This document shows, piece by piece, positions 8,440-15,229 of a DNA stretch of 40,037 nucleotides. Source of the stretch: Planctomycetaceae bacterium (GTDB lineage Bacteria; Planctomycetota; Planctomycetia; Pirellulales; UBA1268); the NCBI GenBank assembly GCA_947459185.1, contig CANHCU010000021.1, forward strand, positions 1-40,037. The letters run 5' to 3'. Under the pieces are notes generated by a model. The model did not search any database. It was not told the DNA's origin and saw nothing but the letters and a program-made list of their open reading frames with translations. The first letter of the stretch is position 1. Every line of letters begins with the position of its first letter. The position numbers were made by a program, and so were the translations under genes.

Positions 8440-8661
8440 ATGATTCGAACAGTTGAAGCGGTTGTTGACGAGCACGGTCAGGTGCGGCTTACCGAGCCGT
8501 TGCAGTTGCCCCGTTCGCAGCGGGCCTTGGTGACCATCCTTGACGAGGAACCGGTGCCGCAGATGCACGACACTTCCCTTCTGAGCGAGCAATCGCTGGC
8601 GGAAGATTGGAGTCGTCCCGAGGAGGATGCCGCGTGGTCATACCTCGCCGAGGATCGGTGA
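8440..8661 (+). CDS. antitoxin (AbrB/DUF104-like) of a PemK-type pair
   Basis: 73 aa. MIRTVEAVVDEHGQVRLTEP followed by QRALVTILDEEP is the swapped-hairpin-like N-terminus seen in small antitoxins of the DUF104/AbrB type. The acidic C-terminus (LLSEQSLAEDWSRPEEDAAW) would be the toxin-binding tail. It is followed by a PemK/MazF-like toxin that overlaps its last 28 nt in another frame, the usual antitoxin-first order. The start is the only ATG in this stretch; there is no Shine-Dalgarno, consistent with the leaderless promoter proposed upstream. It diverges from the secreted-protein gene starting at 8180. Confidence 0.75.
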   Translation: MIRTVEAVVDEHGQVRLTEPLQLPRSQRALVTILDEEPVPQMHDTSLLSEQSLAEDWSRPEEDAAWSYLAEDR

Positions 8662-8963
8662 CGCTCGTCCCGTTCCCCTTCTCCGATCTCTCCCAGTCGA
8701 AGCTTCGGCCGGCGATCATTCTGGCCAGCGCAGGCAGAGGCGACTGGATTCTCTGCCAAGTGACCAGCAATGCGTATGGCGACGAACGCGCAATGTCGCT
8801 CACGCAGAATGATTTTGAGGCAGGTGGGCTCCGCGTAACGAGCTACGCTCGACCCGGAAAACTCTTCACGGCTCATGAGTCGCTCCTTCGCACAGAGGCT
8901 GGAAGATTGCACGCCACGGCATTCGAAAGTGTGCGGGCTGGCGTACTGGCAGTCTTTGGATGA
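8634..8963 (+). CDS. PemK/MazF-family toxin (endoribonuclease)
   Basis: 109 aa from a GTG at 8634, set by AGGAGG at 8621-8626 with a 7-nt spacer; the in-frame codons from 8607 lie upstream of that site and are not used. Family features are VIPRRGSVTLVPFPFSDLSQ, SKLRPAIILASAG, WILCQVTS and the C-terminal HESLLRTEAGRL helix. The pattern G-x-V-x-L-V-x-F-P-F-S-D...K-x-R-P-A matches PemK-like proteins, which fold as SH3-like barrels and cut mRNA. The Arg of KLRPA and the Thr/Ser of CQVTS are at the expected active-site positions. Overlap with the antitoxin by 28 nt implies translational coupling. Confidence 0.85.
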   Translation: MVIPRRGSVTLVPFPFSDLSQSKLRPAIILASAGRGDWILCQVTSNAYGDERAMSLTQNDFEAGGLRVTSYARPGKLFTAHESLLRTEAGRLHATAFESVRAGVLAVFG

Positions 8964-9375
8964 AGGACGTCCCAGGGAAACGCACGGGCCTCCTTACGAT
9001 CGGGAGCCCGCCCCGCCCGCGAGGCGGGCAGTGCCAGACAGTGGTAAAGCTCCGCCTGGGGATGCCAAATCGCGGCCTGTATCAGTAGCCAGTAGCAAGT
9101 AGCCTGGATCGGGCGATGGCCGAAAACCACCGCAAGCCGTGCTCGCTGTTGCTCACTCCACGAGCGACCGCAGGTAGCCGATCGACTGCGGCACCTGTTC
9201 GGCAAAGAGCGGGCTGATGGGGGGCCGAGGGCGCGCGTTGTATAGTGCCTCCATGGCTCTCCTCCCTCGAGGCAACGGCCGCAGGCAACCTGACCGCGCG
9301 GGCAGCCGTCTTGTGGTCAGCCGGCCAGCAGCTATTGATGGGTGAGAATCCTTCTTTCCTTTTCGAGAGAGGTCG
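8964..9375. other. 412-nt intergenic stretch with a weak hairpin and one small candidate ORF
   Basis: Between the PemK-like toxin and the sulfatase. It holds a short perfect hairpin GCCCGC-GAG-GCGGGC (9015-9029) without a T-run, a short repeated AGTAGCcAGTAGCaAGTAGC stretch near 9082-9104, and the small minus-strand ORF 9153-9254 listed separately. GAGAGAGG before 9376 serves as the sulfatase ribosome-binding site. No other feature is supported. Confidence 0.5.
9153..9254 (-). CDS. small ORF, 33 aa, strong ribosome-binding site; unknown function
   Basis: Not recognised. The product starts MEALYNARPRPPISPLFAEQ and ends in YLRSLVE. Two things support coding: GGGAGGAG sits 5 nt before the ATG, and nearly all third codon positions are G or C, as in the neighbouring genes. 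It is divergent from the sulfatase at 9376. It could be a genuine small protein, or the surviving end of a longer gene; no signal peptide or membrane segment is visible. Confidence 0.4.
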   Translation of the reverse strand: MEALYNARPRPPISPLFAEQVPQSIGYLRSLVE

Positions 9376-11304
9376 ATGATGCGGAGCGTCATGCGAATTG
9401 GCGGCAGAGCCGTATGGTGCCTGCTTGCCGCCATCGGTCTGACCGCTGGGGTATGCCACGCCGGTGATCGCCCCAACATCCTCTGGCTCGTGGCCGAGGA
9501 CACCTCGGCCAGCAGTCTGCCCTGCTATGGAAACACGCTGGCAAGCACGCCCACCCTCGATGCGCTCGCGGCGCGGAGCATCGTCTTCGAACGCTGCCTG
9601 ACAAACCCGGTCTGCGCACCATCCCGGTTCACGCTCATCACGGGCATGCACGCTGCCTCCTGCGGTCCGGCCCACCACATGCGGGCCCAGGGAAAGATTC
9701 CCGCCGACCTGACCGGATTTCCGGCGCTGCTGCGGTCGGCGGGCTACTACACGACCAACAACGCGAAAACCGACTACAACGCCCCGATCGACGTCAAGCA
9801 GATCTGGAACGCCTCGGGGAAAGCCGCCCACTACCGAAATCGCCCCGAACCAAACCAGCCTTTCTTCGCTGTCTTCAATCACGAGGTCACGCACGAGAGC
9901 TGCCTTTTCCCGGAAAATGACCCAGACCTGCCGGTGCCGCCGACCGACCCAGCAACGGTGCGGATCCCACCCTACCAGCCCGACACACCGGAGATGCGTG
10001 CCGACTGGGCCAGGCAGACTGATCGGATCGCGTGGCTCGATCGGCAGATCCAAAGCAAGCTCGATGAACTCGAGGCGGCCGGCCTCGCCGACAACACGGT
10101 CGTCTTTTTCTTCGGCGACAACGGCGGCGTGACCCCGCGGAGCAAGCGATTCCTGCAGGACAGCGGCACGCGGGTACCCCTGCTAGTTCACTTCCCGCCG
10201 AAGTGGCGCCACCTCGCGCCCGCCGAGTCCGGGACGAGGCTGGCCGATCCCGTCGGCTTCGTCGATTTTTCAGCGACGCTCCTGTCGATCGCGGGTATTC
10301 AGGCGCCGCCACGCATGCAGGGGCGGCCCTTCGCCGGCCCCGCGGCCCGGACCAACGACCATGTCTTCTGCAGCCGCGACCGTATGGACGAGCGGTACGA
10401 CATGTCGCGGTCTGTCATCGACCGCCGCTGGCTCTACATCCGGCACTTTCGCCCCGACGTCCCTTTCGTGCAGCCGATCGACTTCCTGTTCCGCGGCCGG
10501 GGATATCAATCGTGGGCTCGCGCGGCTCGAGACGGCTCGCTCACTCCCGCCACGGCACGGTTCTGGGGTCGTAAGCCGGCCGAGGAGCTCTACGACCTCG
10601 AGGCCGATCCAGACAACATGATCAACCTGGCAGCCGATCCTGCCCATCGCGACGAGATCGTCCGCCTCCGGGCGGCGCTGCGACAGCATGCGATCGAGAT
10701 CCACGACAATGGACTGCTGCCAGAGGGCTCGCCGCTCGAGGGCTACGACGAGTCGCGCGACCCAGTCGCTTTTCCTGTGGAGCGGGTGTTCGACCTGGCC
10801 GTGCTTGCCTCGGAAGGCGATGCGAGGAGCCTTGCGACGTTTACCGATGCTCTCGACGATCCATCCGAGCCCGTCCGCTGGTGGGCTGCTCAAGGCTGCA
10901 CGATGGTCGCGAGAGGAGCCGACGGCGAAGGCTTCCCGAACGTCACTGAAGCCGCACTGCAACGAGCGCTCAGCGACGACTCGGCGGCTGTCCGCGTGGC
11001 GGCGGCTGAGGCTTTCGCGACAGCGGTCCGTGCCGAGCCCGCCATAAAGGTTCTCGAAGAAGTGGTGCGAACGGGTGATCGTTGGCCGAAGCTTCAGGCC
11101 CTCAACGTGCTCGACCGCTTAGGCGAGCGGGCCCGACCGTCGCCTTCCACGCTCAGAGACGCGCTTGCCGAAGCGGAACGCGCCGCCGTCTCCGACAACG
11201 CTCCGGGCGGCAGTGCCAATCAATACACCCGCAATCTGCTCACCCACCTGATCGCATTGCTTGAGGGGATCGAGCAACCGTTGGTCTATCCTGAGTTTCG
11301 CTGA
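9376..11304 (+). CDS. exported sulfatase with C-terminal HEAT-like extension
   Basis: 642 aa. Signal peptide 1-~30 (RIGGRAVWCLLAAIGLTAG). Type I sulfatase features: DRPNILWLVAEDTS at the metal site, and the formylglycine signature C80-A-P-S-R84 followed by FTLITGMH. C80 would be oxidised by a formylglycine-generating enzyme. Also present are FFFGDNGGVTPRSKRFLQDSG (second metal site and Lys) and PLLVHFPPKW. The catalytic domain ends near ELYDLEADPDNMINL. The last ~170 residues are helical, HEAT-like (SDDSAAVRVAAAEAFATAV), ending YPEFR; plain sulfatases of this type stop earlier. Such enzymes desulfate polysaccharides outside the cytoplasm. The last codons and stop are duplicated at 19372-19390. 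Convergent with the lipoprotein gene 11394-11873. Confidence 0.9.
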   Translation: MMRSVMRIGGRAVWCLLAAIGLTAGVCHAGDRPNILWLVAEDTSASSLPCYGNTLASTPTLDALAARSIVFERCLTNPVCAPSRFTLITGMHAASCGPAHHMRAQGKIPADLTGFPALLRSAGYYTTNNAKTDYNAPIDVKQIWNASGKAAHYRNRPEPNQPFFAVFNHEVTHESCLFPENDPDLPVPPTDPATVRIPPYQPDTPEMRADWARQTDRIAWLDRQIQSKLDELEAAGLADNTVVFFFGDNGGVTPRSKRFLQDSGTRVPLLVHFPPKWRHLAPAESGTRLADPVGFVDFSATLLSIAGIQAPPRMQGRPFAGPAARTNDHVFCSRDRMDERYDMSRSVIDRRWLYIRHFRPDVPFVQPIDFLFRGRGYQSWARAARDGSLTPATARFWGRKPAEELYDLEADPDNMINLAADPAHRDEIVRLRAALRQHAIEIHDNGLLPEGSPLEGYDESRDPVAFPVERVFDLAVLASEGDARSLATFTDALDDPSEPVRWWAAQGCTMVARGADGEGFPNVTEAALQRALSDDSAAVRVAAAEAFATAVRAEPAIKVLEEVVRTGDRWPKLQALNVLDRLGERARPSPSTLRDALAEAERAAVSDNAPGGSANQYTRNLLTHLIALLEGIEQPLVYPEFR

Positions 11305-11380
11305 CCGCGCCCCAGACGGCATCGCCATCAGCGTTTTCGATCGACACGCGAACCTTCGCGGCAGTGCCCTCCTGCGGGTC
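11286..11380. repeat. left copy of a split direct repeat flanking module A
   Basis: Positions 11286-11306 match 19372-19392 at 20 of 21 bases, and 11364-11380 match 19393-19409 at 16 of 17. The 57 bp between the two blocks (11307-11363) are absent in the right copy. The first block includes the last five codons and stop of the sulfatase. On the minus strand the 57 bp keep an open, GC3-rich frame (19 codons). Confidence 0.75.
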
Positions 11381-11393
11381 GAAAAAGCAGACG

Positions 11394-11873
11394 TCACTTC
11401 TTGCCCGCGGGGCCCTGCGATGACAGCGCGAACGTGAACTTCGTCGATCCCGTCGCGACCGTGGCCGAGAGACCCGATTGGTCGGCGAGACTGTAGACCT
11501 TCGGGGAGATCCATCGCGTGTCACTCGGGGACGTTCCCTCGGAACGGGCAACGGTGACCACGTGCGTGCCCGGCAGCGCACCGTCCCGCGGGCTGAATGT
11601 GCCAACCTTGAATCGTCCCTCTACGTCAGTGACGCCCGTTGCAGGCCGGCCTCCAGCCGTGGGCTGGAAAATAACAGACGCTTCCGCGAGCGGCTTGCCA
11701 TCCAGCGTGACAACGCCTTCGGCAGGAAGAAGGCCCGGCCGGGACGGCCCACACCCTGCGGCGGTCGCCACCAAAAGCATTATGACCGGACCGATCATGA
11801 AGAAGCGCGTCATGAGGAAGACCGCCGTTCGCATACGCCACTCTGTCATCAGATCAAGGCGAGCGAACAGCAT
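11394..11873 (-). CDS. carboxypeptidase-regulatory-like lipoprotein, module A
   Basis: 159 aa. An N-terminal hydrophobic segment ends in a lipobox (LLVATAAGC), so the mature protein should begin at the Cys of CGPSRPG and be lipid-anchored. The rest is one small beta-sandwich of the carboxypeptidase regulatory-like type: EGVVTLDGKPLAEASVIFQP, TDVEGRFKVGTFSPRDGALP, GTHVVTVARSEG, ending with -GKK. Planctomycetes usually carry this protein immediately after a DUF1559 gene, as here: the ATG lies 3 nt after the DUF1559 stop, so translation is coupled. Several in-frame Met codons precede the lipobox; the first is used because of this spacing. Paralogue: 31031-31492. Exact role unknown; proposed partner of the pilin-like protein. 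Confidence 0.8.
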   Translation of the reverse strand: MLFARLDLMTEWRMRTAVFLMTRFFMIGPVIMLLVATAAGCGPSRPGLLPAEGVVTLDGKPLAEASVIFQPTAGGRPATGVTDVEGRFKVGTFSPRDGALPGTHVVTVARSEGTSPSDTRWISPKVYSLADQSGLSATVATGSTKFTFALSSQGPAGKK

Positions 11874-11876
11874 CGG

Positions 11877-12986
11877 TCAAAATCCTCCCGGCGTAAATCC
11901 GTCGGCGACCGCCCCCAACTGCTGGAGGGTCCACATGTCCACATTGTCGTTGATAAATCGAACTGCTCCATCACCCATAGTAAAAGAAACTCCGCCCGGA
12001 TGGGCAGACTTGAAGCCATTTGCAGTCACGCCGTTGCAGTTGGCGGAGCAGCCGATGACCCCGTCGTTGCCCGCGGCGGTCACGTTTGCAAGAGTCAGCC
12101 TCGTGGAGTAATTGAGGGGAATGGTCGTGCTCAAGAAGCCGTCGCCGTTATCACCACTCCCCGGGGTGATTGCTCCCCAACCGTTCTCGGAAATCGCGCG
12201 CTGGCCCACGAGGTGCTCACCGATGAAAATTGTCTTGGAAAGGCCATCGAGGATATCCCGCATTCTCGACGCGGGCAGCGTGGCCCCAGAGCGATTGTCT
12301 TGCCTGACCGTGAAAGGGCCGCTTCGCAGCCCTCGCGATGGGGGATCTCTGAACAGTCCGCGGCTTGCGTAGCCGGGCGATCCTTGGAAGTAGGTGCTCG
12401 ACCAGGAACTGATGCATCTGCAGGCTGCGCCTCCCGCACCGTTCTCTGTACCGGCCGACCAGACTCCGCCTCCCGAGGCCGCATAGTTGGCAACGAAGAC
12501 GCCCGATTGTGTTTTACTCGTCGGGCCGTAGGGATCGCTCGGACAGAAGTAGGCGCCGATCCTGTGCCTGCTAAGCGTCCTGCCATCGACCGTCACCGAT
12601 TCAATAGCGACCAACCAATTGGAGGATTGAACGGCTTGCGCGTAGAGTCTGTCCTCCTCGATATAGGGAAGCAGGGAATGCTTCAGGCTGGCACGGTATT
12701 CACTTGCTGCGGGAGGCGCGAAGTAGATACGCCACGATGCATAGGGAAACTCCCGCCTGGCGTCGTGATAGTTGTGCAGCGCCAGCCCGATCTGCTTGAG
12801 ATTATTGCCGCACGAGGACATCCGAGCCGCCTCGCGGGCCGCCTGCACGGCCGGTAGCAGCAAACCGACGAGCGTGCCGATGATCGCGATTACCACCAGC
12901 AACTCGACGAGCGTGAACCCCCTGGATCGCCGCGGTTGGGCGAGCCGATCGACTGAATCGAGAACCATGCTTTGCTTCTGGAGCAT
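11877..12986 (-). CDS. DUF1559 pilin-like protein, module A
   Basis: 369 aa from ATG 12986, set by GGGAGGG ~5 nt upstream; the longer frame from 13043 has no such site. Residues ~22-50 hold a type IV prepilin/pseudopilin N-terminus, [20 protein letters not shown], whose cleavage after Gly and N-methylation would need a prepilin peptidase. [14 protein letters not shown] and the C-terminal H-x9-DG region ([19 protein letters not shown]) define DUF1559 (SBP_bac_10). The large globular part is predicted to face outward. DUF1559 proteins are greatly expanded in planctomycetes and thought to be surface or pseudopilus components; function is not established. A promoter-like motif faces this gene (13095-13123). 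Paralogue: 29906-31027. Confidence 0.85.
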   Translation of the reverse strand: MLQKQSMVLDSVDRLAQPRRSRGFTLVELLVVIAIIGTLVGLLLPAVQAAREAARMSSCGNNLKQIGLALHNYHDARREFPYASWRIYFAPPAASEYRASLKHSLLPYIEEDRLYAQAVQSSNWLVAIESVTVDGRTLSRHRIGAYFCPSDPYGPTSKTQSGVFVANYAASGGGVWSAGTENGAGGAACRCISSWSSTYFQGSPGYASRGLFRDPPSRGLRSGPFTVRQDNRSGATLPASRMRDILDGLSKTIFIGEHLVGQRAISENGWGAITPGSGDNGDGFLSTTIPLNYSTRLTLANVTAAGNDGVIGCSANCNGVTANGFKSAHPGGVSFTMGDGAVRFINDNVDMWTLQQLGAVADGFTPGGF

Positions 12987-13094
12987 AATTACCCTCCCGG
13001 CTGGGGGTGCAGGCCAACAAACCACGTCGATCGAGGAACGCAAGGAGCGGTAAATCGCCAGTTTTGGAAGGCTTGTAACCCTCCCCGGTCAGTA

Positions 13095-13123
13095 TTAGCC
13101 GTACGATACGGAATCCCACGTTT
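13095..13123 (-). promoter_or_regulatory. putative ECF-type promoter facing the module A DUF1559 gene
   Basis: AAACGTGGGATT, then TAA at the end of a 29-nt element. It matches the element facing the module B DUF1559 gene (29834-29862) at 21 of 29 positions with identical length, and shares CGTGGGAW with the two sigma-gene elements. The TAA is ~108 nt before the start codon. Confidence 0.6.
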
Positions 13124-13195
13124 CCGAAAGGGCATGGGCACGAAAATCCGGAACCCTCACAGCCGGGGGTCGTCGGGCCGGTTTGGCCGTTGCCG

Positions 13196-13222
13196 AACGT
13201 GGGAAACCCGCTCGTTGGATAA
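13196..13222 (+). promoter_or_regulatory. putative ECF-type promoter of the module A sigma-factor gene
   Basis: AACGTGGGAA, 14 nt, TAA (27 nt in all). The start codon at 13231 follows the TAA by 8 nt and has no Shine-Dalgarno, suggesting a leaderless mRNA. The module B sigma gene has the same 27-nt layout and the same 8-nt gap. Confidence 0.65.
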
Positions 13223-13230
13223 TTCCTTCC

Positions 13231-13764
13231 ATGGATCCAGCATCTGTCGCTCCTCCATCCGCTGAGTTTATTTCCCAGGTCACCCGGGCACAGCGGATGC
13301 TCTACGGCTTCATCACCACGCTCATCTGGCGGCCTGCCGACGTGGAGGACGTCCTCCAGGAAACAAACCTCGTACTCTGGCGAAAGGCGGCCGAGTTTGA
13401 CCCCCGCCGGGACTTCATGCCGTGGGCTCTCCGAATCGCCCAGTTGCAGGCCATGGCCCACCTCAAGAAGCAGCGGCGACGGCCGCTCTACGACACCGAC
13501 CTGCTCGACCGGATCGCCGACGAGGCCATCTTGGATGCGGCCGTGGCCGATGGACGGCGGCAGGCCCTCGCGCACTGCCTGCAGAAACTGCCCGAGAAGC
13601 ACCGCTCCTTGGTGGCCGGCCGCTACGAACCCGGCGCGTCGGTCAACATGATGGCCGCCGCGATGGGCAAGCAGCCCAAGGCGGTGTCGGAGACGCTCCG
13701 CCGGATCCGCCGCACGCTCCTTGACTGTATCGAAAGCACGCTCATCGCGAAGGCCGCCACATGA
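13231..13764 (+). CDS. ECF-type sigma-70 family sigma factor, module A
   Basis: 177 aa from ATG 13231; the frame is open from 13183, but the conserved start is shared with the paralogue (M-x-x-x-S-x-x-x-PSAEF) and the upstream part would cover the promoter element. Region 2 spans about residues 15-85 (FISQVTRAQRMLYGFITTLI, VEDVLQETNLVLWRKA, FMPWALRIAQLQAMAHLKK) and region 4 about 120-175 (LPEKHRSLVAGRYEPGAS, MGKQPKAVSETLRRIRRTL). No region 3, as in ECF factors. This subtype is frequent in planctomycetes and commonly sits beside a FecR-like gene. The stop overlaps the FecR start (ATGA). It probably recognises CGTGGGAW-N14/15-TAA and regulates its own module. Paralogue: 29189-29722. Confidence 0.9.
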   Translation: MDPASVAPPSAEFISQVTRAQRMLYGFITTLIWRPADVEDVLQETNLVLWRKAAEFDPRRDFMPWALRIAQLQAMAHLKKQRRRPLYDTDLLDRIADEAILDAAVADGRRQALAHCLQKLPEKHRSLVAGRYEPGASVNMMAAAMGKQPKAVSETLRRIRRTLLDCIESTLIAKAAT

Positions 13765-15185
13765 TCCATACCATCGATACCGTGAATCGTCAGTGGTCTC
13801 CGTCCGAAAGGTTCGAGGAACTTCTCAACAGCCTGCTCGACGAGACGCTCTCGGAAGCCGACGAGGCCGAACTCGCTGGACTCTTGGCCAAGAGCGAAGC
13901 CGCTCGCAGACGATATCGCGAATGGATAGAACTCCATGCCTCGCTGCATTGGGACTACGCCGCAGCCGCGACGCCGCATCGTGAAACGACACGTGCCGGA
14001 GAAGAATCCCTCCTGTCGTTGGCGACAGCGGCAGACGAAGCACATACGCGTCGCGTTGGCCGCGGCATGATGCTGGTGGGCGCATCACTCTCGATGGCAG
14101 GGCTGCTGGCCCTGGCCATCAGCTGGGTTACAGTATTGCAACTACCCCGCGGACGCGCCGGCCACGAACCCTCGATAACAACTCCCGTTATGGCTGATTC
14201 GATCGTGCTCGTGGCGGCGGTCGACGGGGCCGCGTCATGGAGCGACGGTGGTCAGGTCGTCTCCGATCTTGCCATCGGCAACCGGCTCGGTGCCGGCACG
14301 GTGAGCCTTGACGGCGATTCTGCGTTCATGACTCTTCGCTTCGACGACGGCACGGTGGTGACGCTCACCGGCGAGTCGATGCTCGAATTCGACGCCCGTT
14401 GGCAGAAAAACCTGGTGCTGCGGCATGGATCGTTGTCGGTGAATGCCAGCCCGCAACCGCCCGGGAGGCCGATGCTCATTCGTACGCCTACCGCCGAAGT
14501 GGAAGTGGTGGGCACGATCTTTTCCCTGTCGGTCGACGCGCAGAACACACATGTGGGGGTGGAGGAAGGGAGCGTACGGTTCCTGCGACTCGCAGACGGG
14601 CAATCGGTCGCCGTCAATGAGCAGAGCGTGGCAACGGCGTCGCTGGTAGCCACGCGACCGCTGGAGGTGGCCCGTCCGGCTGCGGTACCCTCATTCTATA
14701 AACAGTCGTTGGTTAACGCTGCCGGCAGCGACGCTGGGCTGAAGGCCGAGCCGTATATCGCCGGCCGCGGGCACGACGGCCTGCCGGTCATTCATTACGG
14801 ATGCAAGGTACGGAGCGGAGATATCGGCTTCGTCACCGTAGACGAAGGCAGTGTGATATCGGTCCGGCTGCGGACTGCGACGCCCGAAACGATCCGAGTG
14901 ATGCTGAGCATGCGGCGGCCTGGCGGTGGGTTCGCTGGCAACTTTGAGGCTAAGATTCCCATTGAGGCAATGCCCGTCGTCGATGGCGGCAATGGAGCCG
15001 CCGACGGCTGGCGCTGGATCGACATTCCCATTCGAGATTTCCTTTCGCTCGCGAGCGATTTTCCCAGCCTGACGCCCGGCCACGCGGTGGGATTGATGCT
15101 GATCGATACGTTCACGGCTGCGGCCAATCTGGAAGTAGCTGAAGTCTCTGTCCAACGGCAGGCCGTCGAAACTGATGCTCGCTAG
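13761..15185 (+). CDS. FecR-like transmembrane anti-sigma protein, module A
   Basis: 474 aa. Cytoplasmic N-terminus ~15-70, helical (ERFEELLNSLLDETLSEADE, RRRYREWIELHASLHWDYA), the likely sigma-binding part. One transmembrane segment at ~102-126 (MMLVGASLSMAGLLALAISW). Periplasmic FecR domain ~155-285 with VDGAASWSDGG, LRFDDGTVVTLTGES and the hallmark TPTAEVEVVGTIFSL (242-256). A C-terminal domain at ~320-465 looks like a galactose-binding/jelly-roll fold (FVTVDEGSVISVRLRTATPE, GFAGNFEAKIPIE, GWRWIDIPIRDF, ANLEVAEVSV). Overlaps the sigma gene by 4 nt. The protein should hold the sigma factor inactive until an outside signal arrives; the extra domain may bind that signal (inference). Paralogue: 27723-29192. 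Confidence 0.85.
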   Translation: MIHTIDTVNRQWSPSERFEELLNSLLDETLSEADEAELAGLLAKSEAARRRYREWIELHASLHWDYAAAATPHRETTRAGEESLLSLATAADEAHTRRVGRGMMLVGASLSMAGLLALAISWVTVLQLPRGRAGHEPSITTPVMADSIVLVAAVDGAASWSDGGQVVSDLAIGNRLGAGTVSLDGDSAFMTLRFDDGTVVTLTGESMLEFDARWQKNLVLRHGSLSVNASPQPPGRPMLIRTPTAEVEVVGTIFSLSVDAQNTHVGVEEGSVRFLRLADGQSVAVNEQSVATASLVATRPLEVARPAAVPSFYKQSLVNAAGSDAGLKAEPYIAGRGHDGLPVIHYGCKVRSGDIGFVTVDEGSVISVRLRTATPETIRVMLSMRRPGGGFAGNFEAKIPIEAMPVVDGGNGAADGWRWIDIPIRDFLSLASDFPSLTPGHAVGLMLIDTFTAAANLEVAEVSVQRQAVETDAR

Positions 15186-15229
15186 GGAACTCGCCCAAGA
15201 ATTGGAGGGCGGCACGGGGCGCGATTCGC

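Noticed and set aside
9015-9029. Terminator after the PemK-like toxin
   Set aside because: The 6-bp GC hairpin has no T-run, so it is too weak to call.
11240-11605. Intact minus-strand gene across the sulfatase/lipoprotein border
   Set aside because: Only the stretch 11307-11398 looks coding-like; the frame as a whole overlaps the real lipoprotein gene in another frame, so it is reported only as a possible remnant.
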